Position numbers and translations under genes: made by a program. A stretch of 64,000 nt of DNA, taken from assembly GCA_029216955.1 (NCBI GenBank), contig JANAVB010023997.1, positions 1,459,694 to 1,523,693 on the forward strand. Reading direction: 5' to 3'. Origin of the DNA: Iris pallida (Eukaryota > Streptophyta > Magnoliopsida > Asparagales > Iridaceae). Below are positions 1 through 11,934 of this stretch, one piece after another. Each line of letters begins with the position of its first letter. The first letter of the stretch is position 1. The notes beneath the pieces are model-generated. The model was not told the origin of the DNA and ran no database searches. It was given only the letters and a program-made list of their open reading frames with translations.

Positions 1-1036
1 GCGGGTTCCATAACGGCGGCCGATTTCAGCGGCTGCCACGGGGTCGTCGCACAGAAGTCCCAACCAGAGATATTGAATATGTCAGCAAAATTTAGAACAA
101 AAACACAAGTCATTCAAAAGATACATTTTTATTGATATTGGAACAAAGATTACAATAGGGCGCAAGACCAAGATTACAAGTCACTTAAGCTCACTCTTCT
201 CACATTATAAGTCACTTAGCTCTCTCTCATCTCTCAATACAAGTCTTGAGCCAGCGGATGCTTAGGAAGGCGATGTCCATACATTATATCCCATATAAGT
301 CTTGACTCCATGCGACCGCACGCTTCGAATCTCTAAGGAACTCTGTGCCTCGATGCATCCAAGCGAGCTCCGCGCCACGAGCTTCTACCTGTGCCTGCAC
401 ATAAAAACTATGTGGGTGTCAGTACTCAATTGTACTGGTGGAATGAGCTCCTCGCCCACCCATACAAAACCGACACGTTCATTTACTTTGTGCAACATAA
501 CCCTTTTGATTGTCTTTCTACTCTTGCCTTAGGATTATTTTAGGACCGACGCCTTGGCCTATTTTGTATCTCTAGACCATCCCGTGCTTGCAACAACAAC
601 GTCAACTCAACAACGTTAACCTATCAAGTCGTGCTTGCTTTTCGGCCAAAATCAGAGACGCAACTATGTGATAGTATCCAAATTTTCTTATGACCGTGCT
701 ACAAATCCTTTGTGCCGTGCCTCGCAACTCAGTGTGACTTAACCATATCGCCGTCTCACGGCCCTTGCTACTTTGATCACCAACTGACCCAATCGAGACT
801 TGTGAACTTTGTGTCACTCAACCAACTTTGCCTTGCGGTGGTTTTCTACTTAAACTCCAATGACTCAAACCAACTTATGCAAGTTATATGCCGACAACTT
901 AAGACTTGACGCTACATCTCATGCAGAAGCACGATATCTTCGTTGCAGCCAAATCTTAGGCCCAAACATTGTCTTCTGATCATGCACGCTTTCGACTTGA
1001 CTCATTGATATAGTGAACACAATACTCGACTCAAAT
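1..1036 (-). repeat. Element Z left LTR, first segment
   Basis: Similar to Z's right LTR over its first ~490 bases, with mostly single-base differences. The rest has no second copy in the window because element A interrupts the right LTR at the corresponding point. Short reading frames here have no recognisable domain. It ends in AAT (1034-1036), the left target-site duplication of the CACTA element. Confidence 0.8.
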
Positions 1037-1065
1037 TACTACTAGAATAAGTCATATTAGCGACG
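1037..1065 (+). repeat. CACTA left terminal inverted repeat
   Basis: Begins TACTACTAGAATAAG and pairs with the inverted sequence at 20335-20363 at 24 of 29 positions. The first base is T, not the usual C of CACTA. Confidence 0.9.
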
Positions 1066-1325
1066 CAATTTGCGATATTTTAGTAAAACGTTGCTACCTT
1101 TTAAGGAATTAGCGACGTATTTCATAAACGTCGCAATTCGTCATTATTATTGATGATCAGCGACGTTTTGCGACTTGTTTTTTTATAAAAAAAGATACGT
1201 CACGGATAAGCCGGTGAACGTCGCTAATATCACTAATATTAGCGATATTTACCGACGTAACTAGTGTAACGTTGCTAATATCACTAATATTAGCGACGTT
1301 TACCGACGTATAGTTACGACGTCGT
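1057..1325 (+). repeat. CACTA left subterminal repeat array
   Basis: Repeated TAGCGACGT, ACGTCGCTAAT and TACCGACGT motifs in both orientations. In En/Spm elements, subterminal repeats of this kind bind the second element-encoded protein; that role is inferred here. The same motif set recurs at the right end. Confidence 0.85.
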
Positions 1326-1387
1326 TAAAATAAAAATATAGGGCACTAGAGTTTTCATTTCCTCCCATTTATTTCGATCAAATTTTT

Positions 1388-1660
1388 CCCTCACCCGTGC
1401 TCTCCCCCTCGGCGACCCTCCCCTCCGGCCTCCGGCTACCCCCTTCCCCCTCGGCGACCCTCCCCCCTCGGCCCTCGACCCTCCGCGACCCCGTTCGGCA
1501 ACCCTGCTCCCCCTCGGCCCCCGACCCTCCGCGACCCCCTCGGCGACCCAGCTGTCCCTCGTCGACCCTGCTCACCCTCGACGACCGCTCCCCTCCATCT
1601 TTAGCTCCCTACCGGCGACCCCCTACCCCCTCGACGACCCGCTCCTCCGGCCCCAACTAG
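1388..1660 (+). repeat. GC-rich imperfect repeats of CCCTCGGCGACCC type in the CACTA 5' region
   Basis: Degenerate tandem units resembling CTCGGCGACCCT or CCCTCCGCGACCCC make a strongly C-rich block between the subterminal array and the genes. A related segment (ACCGGCGACCCCCTGCCCC) recurs near 2220. The proline/serine-rich open frame across it is a by-product of the repeat. The block may be the leader or promoter-proximal region of the transposase transcript, by analogy with other CACTA elements. Confidence 0.6.
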
Positions 1661-2526
1661 GTAAACCCTAAACCTATTTCGGACACGATACTATGACACA
1701 GGACACAACACTTTGACACACACACACACTTTGACACAGAACACACTTTGACACAAAACTTATTTCGGACACGTCACTGTGAATATTTCGATATTTAGTA
1801 TTGTTTGCTTTGATATTTATTTTGTTATCTAGTGTATTTGATATATATAATTATTATATTTATGTCTTATTATTTGGTATTATACTAATTTGAATGTGGA
1901 CTGGTTCAATATTATTGTAGAAATTAAATAGTGGTACTGTTAATAGCCGTACATAGGAAATGTTTGAATTGGAGGTTTACTTAGGGTGCTGTTCATAGCC
2001 ATTAGAATGATGGTTTGAAATTGACTTCAAATTGAGTCAGGACTTGGGTTCATTATTTGATATAGGTCAGTTTTGGGCCAAATTGCTGGGCTATTGAAGT
2101 ATTATATAGTTATTGTTGTTATAGACCAGGTTCTTGCAGTACTTAGTTGGTAGACTCATTGAATAGGTAGAAGTGGAGTTTATAGTTACTGTTGTTATAG
2201 AACAGGTTCCAGCTCCCCACCGGCGACCCCCTGCCCCTTCGACGACCCGTTCTCAAGTTGATGGTATACACTTAAAACTAATCTACTTGCACTAGGTCAG
2301 AGTGCTATAGGAGGAATATGCCACTCATTCCTTCTCCCCATTCTCCTCTTTGCTCGACTTTTAATTAAATTATTCTTCATTGATAGTCTACATTGCACAT
2401 CTAGTGATTGAGCAGTCCTTGACTTGAAGTGTTGGTATGATTGGTATATCGTAGTACCTACAGTGTATAGAGTATCCTAGAAGTGTAGGTATGATTGGTA
2501 TATCGTATTACATAGAGTGTATAGAG

Positions 2527-2969
2527 TATCCTTTCGGTCTATAAGAGTTACTTCACTTATTTTGTCAAGACAAGTAAACTTTTTAAATGTTGACGGTATA
2601 TACCGTCAACATTTGGTTTTGCCTTGTAGCTACAGGCAGTTGCCTGCATTTTGCCTTATAACTTGGTCTTTGGCCTGTGCTTGAGCAGTATGGACTTCCA
2701 GGTTAGGGTGTTAGTTCATGATTAGCATTATTTAGATATTAGTTTCAGTTAAAGGGTTAGTTTAGATTAGGATATTAGTTTATGTTAGAAGGAATATGAG
2801 AGTTAGTAGATATTAAAGTAGGATATTAATTTATTAGTTAGGATAGATAGTTTGAGTTAGGATACTGCTCAAGCACAGGCCAAAGGGTCAATATTGGATA
2901 TTAATTTAAATTTTTTTACCTTTCTTGACAAACTGGGTGAAGTAACTCTTGTAGATCCAAAGGGTCGAT
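2527..2969. repeat. Fold-back (inverted-repeat) segment inside the CACTA element
   Basis: An outer arm at about 2530-2585 (containing AGAGTTACTTCAC and TTTGTCAAGA) is found inverted at about 2910-2965. An inner arm around 2670-2692 (GGCCTGTGCTTGAGCAGTAT) is inverted at about 2871-2892. The nested order fits one long imperfect hairpin, possibly a MITE-like insertion. Its ends are approximate and I found no clear target duplication. Confidence 0.6.
2585..2614. repeat. Perfect 30-bp palindrome
   Basis: Every base from 2585 pairs with its mirror to 2614 around the centre 2599/2600. The core reads GACGGTATATACCGTC. It lies in the left arm of the fold-back segment. Confidence 0.9.
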
Positions 2970-2989
2970 ATTGGACAGTTGGGATGAGT

Positions 2990-3135
2990 ATCAGAATCGG
3001 TATCGGATTAGTATCGACCGTATCGGATTAGTATCGGCCGTATATACTTAGTGTCGTGTACTCCTACAAGTACAATTATACCTCGACTGTATGTACTTAG
3101 TATCAACCGCATCGAATTAGTATCGGTCTATCGGA
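2990..3135 (+). repeat. ~20-bp direct repeats upstream of the transposase gene
   Basis: Imperfect repeats of TATCGGATTAGTATCG followed by RCCGTAT sit 140-290 bp before the transposase start, where regulatory sequence would be expected. No function can be read from them. Confidence 0.55.
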
Positions 3136-5914
3136 TACGACACTTTGACACAAGACAGTTGTTTTAGTTTTGTTTCTTCCTTCAAATTCTTTGTTTGTAA
3201 AATATGGAATGAATGAACATTTTATGTTGCGCACCCATATCTAAACTGCCTTAACATTCATTCACTGACTGCAATATGCATGTATCTATCTTACAAAATT
3301 ATCCTCAATTGGATATGTATATGAATTACTACTTACAGAATCGTTCATGGATGTACAACCATCATCCTGATGACATGTACGGTGTGCAGAATGAATTCAT
3401 AGAGGGTGTACAGCAGTTCCTGCAGTTTGCCAAGGCGTTCCCTCAGTACATGGACGGTACCAAAATTAAGTGTCCGTGTATGAGATGTCGCAACTTAAAA
3501 TATCATCCAGAAGTGGAAGTCACGTATCATTTATACTCGAAGGGTTTCACGCCGAATTACTATCAGTGGAGCGCGCACGGAGAACTTGTGTCTTTAGCAT
3601 CGGAGTATGAGCCTTATGTGGATGTCCACGACAATGCTGCTTACGACGATCGGTTGGTGAACATGATTTTTGACGCGACGGAGCCTAGTTTCGATCCGGA
3701 CGATCATGATGCACCTGAGGAGGCATCGAACGCCGATGCTACACAGTTCATGGAGTTGCTGGAGAATGCAAGGATTCCATTATATCCTGGTGGTGACGAT
3801 CATTCACCGTTAGAGGTGGTTACAAGATTGTTGAGCATCAAGTCCAATTTTAACATGTTGCAAGATTGCTACAACCGTCTTATGGAGTTGCTTATAAAAA
3901 TATTGCTATAGGGTGCTAAGTTGCCTAAAGACTTCTACCGGTCTAAGAGGATGGTGAGATCGCTCTGGATGGGATATGAAAAAATCGATGCATGTCACAA
4001 CGGGTGCATGTTGTACTACAAAGACGACAAGGATGAAAATGCCTGCAGATTTTGTGTTGCCGATCGCTACAAGGGCAGTGGTAGAGAAAAGTCTGTCGGT
4101 GCCAGGAAGCCTACCGATTCGATGCACTACTTGCCATTGACACCGCAGTTGCAGCGGTTGTTTAAGGTGAAGGAAACTGCAGAAAACATGAGTTGGCATA
4201 AGCGGGAACAGACCGAAGGAGTGTTGGATCACCCATCTGATGGAGAAGCATGGAAGCACTTTGATCGAGAGTATCCAGATTTTGCTTCTGATCCGCGTAA
4301 TATCAGATTGGGTCTCTGCTCTGACGGTTTTACCCCATTCGGACTTTCGAGATCCCAGTATTCGTGTTGGCCTGTGATCGTCACTCCGTACAATCTACCG
4401 CCTTGGATGTGCATAAAGACTTCGTATATGTTCCTCACCGTTATTATCCCAGGTCCGAACAATCCGAAAAGGAACATCGATGTGTATTTACAGCCATTGA
4501 TTGATGAGTTGAATCAGCTGTGGAAAGTAGGTTCCAACATGTACGATGTATCTAGAAAACAAAATTTTCAGATGCAGGCAGCACTTATGTGGACCATCAA
4601 TGACTTTTCGGGCTATTGTATGTTATCTGTATGGAGCACGCATGGTCGTCTTTCATGTCCGTATTGCGTGGACCACACTAAGGCTTTCCATTTGAAACAC
4701 GGAGGCAAATCGTTCTTCTTCGATTGTTATCAACAATTCTTGCCGAAGGATCATCCGTACCGGAGGAACAGAAATACTTTTCGTGCTGGCGTTGTGGAGA
4801 AGGCTAAGCCTCTGCCAAGGTGGCCCGGATACACGATATGGAAAGAGGTAAAAGATTTACCAAGAGCTATTGAAGAGCCTGCTACGGGCTACAAGTGTGA
4901 CGGATTTGGTCGCACTCATAACTGGACGAAGAGGAGTATATTCTGGGATCTGCCATATTGGAGCACCAATCTGATTAGACATAACCTTGATGTCATACAT
5001 ATCGAGAAGAATATGTTTGACAACATAATTAATACTGTAATGGACATAAAGGGGAAGATGAAAGACAATCCAAAGGCTAGATTGGACTTGGAAGAAATAT
5101 GTAGACGTCCTGTATTGCATTTGATAGAGGACGGGAATGGGAAATTGAAGTAGCCTAAGGCAATTTTCTCACTGGAGAAGGAGGATAAAGTGAGACTTTG
5201 TAGGTGAATTCAAGGTCTAAAATTTCCAGACGGGTATGTTTCGAACTTGAGAAGATGCGTCGACCTCAAGGAAAACAAACTGACAGGTATGAAGAGCCAT
5301 GATTGTCACGTATTCATGGAGAGGTTAATTCCGATTGCATTTTGGGAATTCTTACCCCCGGTTGTTTGGGATCCGTTGACCGAGCTTAGCATATTCTTCA
5401 GAGGTCTTTGTTCTAATAAGTTGCTCGTCGATCGTCTAGAAAAGCAGAAGAACGATATTGCGGTAAAACTGTGTAAGCTCGAGAAGGTAATTTTCTCCTG
5501 GATTCTTCGACTCCATGGGGCATTTGCCAATTTATCTTTTCTACGAGGCACGTGTTGGTTGGCCCGTTGGTTGTCGGTAGATGTACCCGTTTGAGCGGCA
5601 TTTGAACCACCTAAAGAGGAAGGTGAAAACAAGGCTCGGGTCGAGGGTTCTATTTGTGAAGCCTATATTTTCGAAGAGATTACAAACTTCTGCTCGACGT
5701 ATTTCAAACCTCATATTGCTACGAATAGAACGAGGGATCCGAGAAATGACGACAGTTATCAAGAATCTAATGATGGAATACTGAAAGTATTCAATGCGTC
5801 CGGAAAGCCTTCGGGGAAAATGAAGAAGAGATATTTGAATGACGAAGAGCTAAGGGCTGCTCAGTTGTATGTATTACTCAATTGCGACAAGGATGAAGTG
5901 GAGAAGCTAAAGGG

Positions 5915-6006
5915 GTAAGTAATTAATGATGAGTTTACGTCATCTCAATATAATAGTATAAGCTAATATTATTGTACTAATCGGCGGTTGCTTCATTGTT
6001 TTTCAG
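5915..6006 (+). other. Intron 1 of the TNP2-like pseudogene
   Basis: Donor GTAAGT follows the codon series ending CTAAAGGG, and acceptor TTTTTCAG precedes CACATATAATGC. Joining completes a glycine codon and keeps the reading frame into TYNAELRSVRPYL. Confidence 0.8.
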
Positions 6007-6106
6007 CACATATAATGCTGAGTTGAGGTCGGTTAGACCCTACCTAATAGACGAAGTTTTAGAACAAGAAATGAGATGTCATTTTCCATCTTGGTTGAGC
6101 GAATAT

Positions 6107-6185
6107 GTAAGCAGCCCGATAATTACTGGCCTCTTTTAATGCAACTACATAATAAATAACTTACTATCTCTTCTTTGGTATTCAG
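6107..6185 (+). other. Intron 2 of the TNP2-like pseudogene
   Basis: Donor GTAAGC follows LSEY and acceptor GGTATTCAG precedes VDRLISPKIEL. The junction is phase 0. Confidence 0.75.
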
Positions 6186-6919
6186 GTCGATCGTCTAATT
6201 TCACCCAAGATTGAATTAATTAGAACTCTTGCCAAAGGACCAATTACTTTTGTTAAAAAATGGCCAAGTTACTGTATCAATGGCTTTCGATTCAAGTAAA
6301 TAAATGCTCCGATCAGAGACAGCTTCCTGGATCTTGATTCCACGAAAAATAGTTGTTTGTGTATTAAATCTTCGAACTACAAAGACGTCGATCCAAGAAA
6401 TGATTTCTTTGGCATCTTGCGAGAGATTGTGGAGTTGGCGTATAATTATGGCAGAGAACCTGCAAAGATCGTGTTATTCAAGTGTGAATGGTTCGATCTG
6501 ACTGAAAATCAAGGTTAAAAAATTGACAAGCATGGTCTTGTGGATATAAACTACAAGCATAGATATCAAGGCTACGAACCATTTGTCCTAGCAACTCAAG
6601 CTCAGCTCGTGTACTTCACAGCTTATTCGAGACGGGGAGCAACGAAGTCTGAATGGTGGGCAGTATGCAAGACTAAAGCTAGAGATACTTTTGATGTTGA
6701 CGAAAAAGCTTATCAGGAGGACGAGCTACCTCTTGTAACCAATATTGTTGATATGGACTCCAAGAAAGTTACGTATTACACGACATATAATATAGAAGAT
6801 GTAGAATTATCCGAAGAGGAAGACGAAGCGACGAAGGCGAAGATGAAAGTAAAGATGAGGTCGAGGAAGACGAACAAGATGATTATTCTGAAGATGATTG
6901 AGAGAGACGTACTTTCATT

Positions 6920-7140
6920 TTCTTATTATGTAGAGTTGGTTATTATCTAGTCTTGGTTATTATCTGAATGTACTAACTGGACTTAGATGTTTCTTATTAT
7001 GTAGAGTTGGTTATTATCTAGTCTTGGTTATTATCTGAATGTACTATCTGGACTTAGATGTTTCTTGTAGAATGTACTATCTGAATTTAGATGTTTCTTG
7101 TAAAATATACTATCTGGACTTAGACGTTTCTTGTAAAATG
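6920..7140 (+). repeat. Tandem repeats between the two CACTA genes
   Basis: A 71-bp unit starting TTCTTATTATGTAGAG occurs twice (6920 and 6991). It is followed by about three ~34-bp units containing TTTCTTGTARAATGTACTAT. The repeated peptide pattern over this stretch is a by-product. The array probably lies in the 3' untranslated or intergenic part of X. Confidence 0.8.
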
Positions 7141-7249
7141 TATCATCATATGTTGTCTTCATTATTATCTTGTCTTTGTTGCACTTTCATATTTCTAGTA
7201 TCTATTATTTGTTGTATTTGTTGTATCTCATCATATGTTGTTATCAGGT

Positions 7250-9273
7250 ATGACAGGTCGTCGCGAATCGTTCCGTATTTTCGGCCGACATGGGGCATGA
7301 GGTACTGATACTGGCAGAGGACAGGGTACTCCTTCGGTACCTACTGGTGGTACTGCTAGAGGACGGGATTCTTCTTCGGTACCTCCTACTGGTACCGGCT
7401 CTGGATCCTCGTCGCCCAGTACTCCTGTGTATCGGACAGTAGCTCCGCCCGCCACGATGCTACGGGGCATATCTCCTGGGACGAGTAGTTCTAGGCCTGA
7501 GATTGCTCCCAAGAGTAGCGTTCCTCCTGTTGATACGACGATGGAGGAAGATGAGCAGATGGAGGAGGCTGCGCCGGCGGCCGACCAGTATCAGGCAGAT
7601 GATGCCCTGCGCACCTTCGAAGGAGTCGAGGACGGAGATCTGGGCCGACGGTATAAAGTAAGTATTTTGGTTTATAATTTTTTCTGTATTTATCATAAAT
7701 TAACTTTTTTCATTAACATAATATGTCTGTATAGATATCGTCCCCCGTTGGTATAGAGACGCCTAGGCCAGCTCATGAGACAAAATTATGGGGGTCCTTG
7801 GATAAACTACTCGGATGCTCCGAACGATAGGAAGGCCTACTGGATGCTCCGAATCATTTGATTTATGCATATTATATAGTACTGAAAAATATTTGGTTTG
7901 CGTACTCTTCTAGGATATATTTTTCTATCCACCGCACCGGGCCGAGCTGATCGAGGGGATGTTTCCTGTTGTCGCTGCTAAGCTGATCCGCGACGCTATC
8001 AATGATCAGAAGGATCGTGATCGTGCTGAAAAGTCGATCCAAGGTTGGATCACCCCTGATCAGTGGGATGCGATGAAGGCTCGATTCAACGAGCCAAGGT
8101 ACAAGGAAAAGTCTGAGAAGACCAATGCGACTAGGAAGCATGCCTCGAAGTGGTACGGTGGGTCGATTCCGATGACGGAACATTTTCGTCGTCTGGTACG
8201 TATTTTTCTTTCAGAAATATTATTTTAATACAAATCTGATAAATTATTACTAAGATAATATATTTAATTACAGATAAGGAAGGTCGGTAACGTCGACATG
8301 GTGACTGTCTTCCTGGCCACCCATCGGAAGGGCGAAGCCCTTATTGACGGAAGAGCCGAGCTTGCCTATGTAAGTATTACAATACTATTTGTTAATTATA
8401 ATACTTCATGTTAATTTTAATATAACTTAGTAAATATGCATGCAAATAAATATTCATGTAGTTAGTAATAATAAGTAATTAATTCGAAATTAGAAATCAT
8501 AGAGTACTATCCATACTTTCTAGGCCGAGTATCAGAGGCTTCGGGACCAGGCGACTGCTAGTGCACCTACTGTGGGAGAGGCCGGTACTTCTTCGCAGCC
8601 CACTCAAGCTCCATCGGCGGACGAGCTGTGGATGACCGCCGCTGGTGGCCTCCGTAGGGGTACGTACTACGGTACGGGATCCTATGGCGCCCTAGTTGCG
8701 AGCCAGTCCTCTAGGACATCCCCCGCTAGTGTGCATGGTCCACAGCCGTCCCAGGAGTCTGCCCAAGTCTACCAGATGATGGAGTCTCTCCGGGACGAGC
8801 TGCTACGACGGATTCAGGACCAGTCTCAGTACCAGTCGGATGAGCCTGTGCTTATAGCACGATTGGATGCGCTCGACCGTAGCATTATGGAGCTCCGGCA
8901 TGTGACTGAGCGGATAGAGCGGAGCGTCACCGATCTTAGAGCGTCGACGGAGCGCAGCATATTGGATCTGTAGGCATCACAGATGACCATGGGCGAGAGG
9001 CTGAGATTGGTACAGGATTCGGTGGCTGATAGCAGTGATAGAATGTTATCTACCATGGATTCATACCACGAGCAACTTGCAGCGTTGGAGCGTTATCGTC
9101 CTCCGGGTGCGCCTTCATCGTCGTCGACTCCGCCGGTGCCACTGCCTTCTTCATCGACACCGACTCCACCGACGTCACTACCTCCTTCATCGGTGTCGAT
9201 TTCACAGAAGGACTATGAGCTTTTCTTGGCCCTTCGTCCCGGTGCACCCCCTCCTGCTCCAGATCTCCAGTAG
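7250..9273 (+). pseudogene. Second CACTA gene, Ptta/En/Spm (Transposase_24) type, five inferred exons
   Basis: Companion gene of the transposase. In En/Spm the second product binds the subterminal repeats and helps excision; that role is inferred here. Exon 1 (7250-7657) is low-complexity Ser/Thr/Gly/Pro. Exon 3 (7914-8195) carries WITPDQWDAMKARF and ASKWYGGSIPMTEHFRR. Exon 4 (8274-8369) has VFLATHRKGEALIDGRAELAY and exon 5 (8524-9273) starts AEYQRLRDQ; this order matches the family. Exon 5 ends with a helix- and Arg-rich stretch and a Pro/Ser-rich tail. Splice sites at 7658, 7913, 8196, 8273, 8370 and 8523 are GT or AG, all phase 0. Exon 2 (from 7735) is doubtful: it has a stop at 7828, and another frame reads better. 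Other stops are TGA 7298 and TAG 8971, each one transition from Arg or Gln. Confidence 0.85.
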
Positions 9274-9623
9274 TCCGAGTTAGGACTGTTTGTATTGAGT
9301 GTTTGAGTACTTGTTTTTTCTTTGTATTTGTTTGTGACACTTATTTGTTTGTGACACTTATTTGTTGGTTGCATAGATACATTGGTTATTGGTTGTGTAG
9401 ACCCATGACGATTTGGATATTGGTTTATATATGTTGTGTGGACTATGGTTATTTTATGTTATTCATTTCATTTGGATGTTAATTTATCGGTGTTGAGTGT
9501 TCCACCGAAGGGGTCGGCGAACCCAGGGATAAAATTTGCTTGTGTATTGTGTCTCAGGTTAAACTGCAGAAAGAAAATGATTCTGTGGAGAAAACTACAT
9601 ACTGCAATTTATTTTTTTTAAAT
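9274..9623 (+). other. CACTA 3' region, non-coding
   Basis: An AT-rich stretch after the stop of the second gene with short repeats (TTTGTGACACTTATTTG twice at ~9328-9365). Nothing else is recognised before the subterminal array. Confidence 0.5.
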
Positions 9624-9783
9624 TTAGCGACGTCTAACGAAGTTTACCAACGCTTTCCGACGGCACATTGCGTCGGTAGACGTCGCTAAACTGGCATATA
9701 GTGCCAGGCTACCGACGTATAGCGACGTAAGTGTCGTCGGTGTACGTCGGTAAACGTCGGTAGACGTCGATAAATATCCCAGA
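9624..9783 (+). repeat. CACTA right subterminal array, part 1
   Basis: Dense TAGCGACGT, ACGTCGGTA and TACCGACGTA motifs like those at the left end. The array is split by insertion of element Y at 9788/9789 and resumes at 20024. Confidence 0.85.
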
Positions 9784-10305
9784 ATTTTTGTCACGACCTG
9801 CACCCGTTTTTTATTCTAAACGGATACGAGACGTGTCCAAGCCAGCCTACGCCGCAGTGTCGGCGGTAGAACGCTGTCACGGTCTATGAAGATCAAAATC
9901 ACAAATAATGCTCATTCACATAATTAATTTAACTTACAATGATCACAAGTTTTACATTTGTAGAAAAATATAAACTTGTACAAATAAATGAATGACTACA
10001 ACTCAAATATCTAGCTAGTCTCTAGGCTTTTGTCTGCAAGTATTCCTGTCATTCCCCAAGCTAAGTGAATCCACGGCTAACCTGAAAAATATTGGTTTCC
10101 AGTCAGGAATGGAACGAGCACAATTCACTGAATGCAATTTCAAATAAAGAAAATGACTATACAACAAAGGTTAGACATCAATTACATGTTCTTGAAAATA
10201 AACAGAAAATACGGAAAACCAATAGCAAATAAATAGACACAAAATACTTTCCCCAACTGTTAGAAGTACCTTTGATATGTGATCGGTCTGGGACACTACA
10301 TCGCA

Positions 10306-10555
10306 CGGTCTACGAGGTCTACTTGCATGAAAATAAGGACTATCTACGATGTCTACTTGCAGAAAAATAAGCTCTGTCTACGATGTCTACTTGCAGAAAA
10401 ATAAGCACTGTCTACGATGTCTACTTACAGAAAAATAAGCACGGTCTACGATGTCTACTTGTAGAAAAATAAGCACGGTCTACGATGTCTACTTACAGAA
10501 AAATAAGCACTGTCTACGAGGTCTACTGCATGAAAATAAATACTGTCTACGGTCG
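10306..10555 (-). repeat. 34-bp minisatellite in Y left LTR
   Basis: About seven adjoining copies of a unit containing GTCTACGATGTCTACTTG followed by CAGAAAAATAAGCAC. There are no spacers. The same array lies at 17310-17560 in the other LTR. Confidence 0.9.
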
Positions 10556-11934
10556 GATCACACATCCTTGGTACTTCTCGTTCCCGACTCAATAATTTAT
10601 AATAGAGTATAAAAATCACATAACCAATGGCCAATCAATGAAATATAGTAAAGATCAATATCGAAATGCAGACAATAAACTGTACTCGTCTGTGGTCCTT
10701 TGCTGGTGAAACCGACAATCCGAACTACTCGGTGTGCCACAATAGTCTAAACTCGTACAACAGTCTCCGGATGCTGAAATAGACAATACCCAAAATCTCA
10801 GAATAGTCAAATTAGCTAGGATTTCCTGTCCTTAAGTCCAATTCTGGACACAGGGGCAAAACGGTAATTTCGGCCAAAACGGTATCCGCCGTTGGACCTA
10901 CTTTGCACCAGAGTCAACGGTCTCCAAAGTCTTCAAACTACATGTCTACGAATCCAGTTTTTCGATACGAACCCAGCCGTATGTCCTAAGTTGGATTTCG
11001 GCAGGCCGTGCACAAAATCGCCCGTTGAGTCGGATCGTGGGGCCCGCAAAACGGCGTCCGATTCAACTGTCTCAGAATTGGACAAAACTTGGCATACAGG
11101 ACCAGAAAAATGATACGGTCCTGTTGGCGTAAGTTTTGTCTCGATCTGACAAGCGTGCACAAAGTAATTGAGAAATTTGCACAAAGGCCGATATGGGGAA
11201 TTTCGACGGATACGCATCAATTTCGTCGCGCACACGCGACCAATTTGAATTCCGTCAAAGCCCACACGACCACGAAGCCGTTACGCACCTTCGATGCTTT
11301 TGGTCCGTGACCACGTCGTCCGGATTGGCGGGACGCACGTCGTATCGAGAGATTTTATTGAATTTCTATAATTTCGAAACTAGTTTTTTTCTAAAAGTTT
11401 GAGACTGAATTAATCACTAACTAACCAATGAAAAATAAAACTATTAATTGGGTTTCCATCTTGTATATGTTTTTGTCAAGCCTGTTCAAACAAATTTTTA
11501 ATATAGTCGAGGAATCTGCAAAATTTTGCCTCCCAAAATTGGTGTTTGAACCCAGTATGGTTCTGTTTTCAAATAGATTTTTTTCGATCTTTGGATCGAA
11601 ACACTAGACAGATGGTTCTACTAACCTAAAACCTATTTAATGGAATATGAACTTGGTTATACTGACTTTTCAAAATATGTTACGGATCGAAAAATGAACA
11701 ATTGTCGACAGAAAAATCGTACCACGAAGTTCGGCTCGAGCACTACTGTGCTGCTCTGTGTCCTGTGCGCTCTGCGTGCGTGTCCGACGTTTGCGCGTGC
11801 TCCGGCGCGCCGTGGCTGGCCTGCGGCTGCGCGCGGCGGCGCCAGTACGGGGAAAGGGTCGCCAGGTGGTCGGCGCTGGTTTGGGTTAGGGTTTGCGTAT
11901 CAATTCTCATCACTGCCTCTCGGCTCTCTATACA

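Larger units (their letters stand above)
1661..3275 (+). other. CACTA non-coding 5' region
   Basis: No recognisable coding sequence. It holds GACAC-rich short repeats (1680-1770), a fold-back structure (2527-2969) and ~20-bp TATCGGATTAGTATCG repeats (2990-3135). The transposase start region follows. Confidence 0.6.
3276..6901 (+). pseudogene. TNP2-like CACTA transposase, decayed, three recognisable exons
   Basis: This is the transposase that would cut and move CACTA elements. Residues ~23-105 from 3276 form a transposase-associated domain (SWMY near the start, KCPCMRC, then HGE). The TNP2 core follows from ~3900 to ~4900, with HNGCMLYYKD, SDGFTPFG, YNLPPWMC, IPGPNNPKRNIDVYL and HGRLSCPYC. 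A DUF4218-like segment (KFPDGYVSN, KSHDCHVFM, MYPFERHLNHLK) covers 5220-5700. A DUF4216-like segment (LFKCEWFD, EPFVLATQA) covers 6330-6620. Exon 1 ends at 5914, exon 2 is 6007-6106 and exon 3 starts at 6186; the frame is kept across both junctions. Lesions are in-frame stops at 3909, 5151, 5205, 5578, 6297 and 6516, two compensating frameshifts near 5490 and 5625, and a late shift near 6830. With that late shift, an acidic tail would end at 6901. The start at 3276 is the first methionine before the associated domain and is tentative. Confidence 0.92.

Noticed and set aside
1397..1660. Pro/Ser-rich open frame of 87 codons
   Set aside because: It is produced by C-rich imperfect repeats that are also open on the other strand; no domain.
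10306..10555. Regular short repeats resembling a CRISPR array
   Set aside because: The 34-bp units adjoin with no spacers and lie in a plant LTR; the 28-bp array at 43470-43600 is rejected for the same reason.
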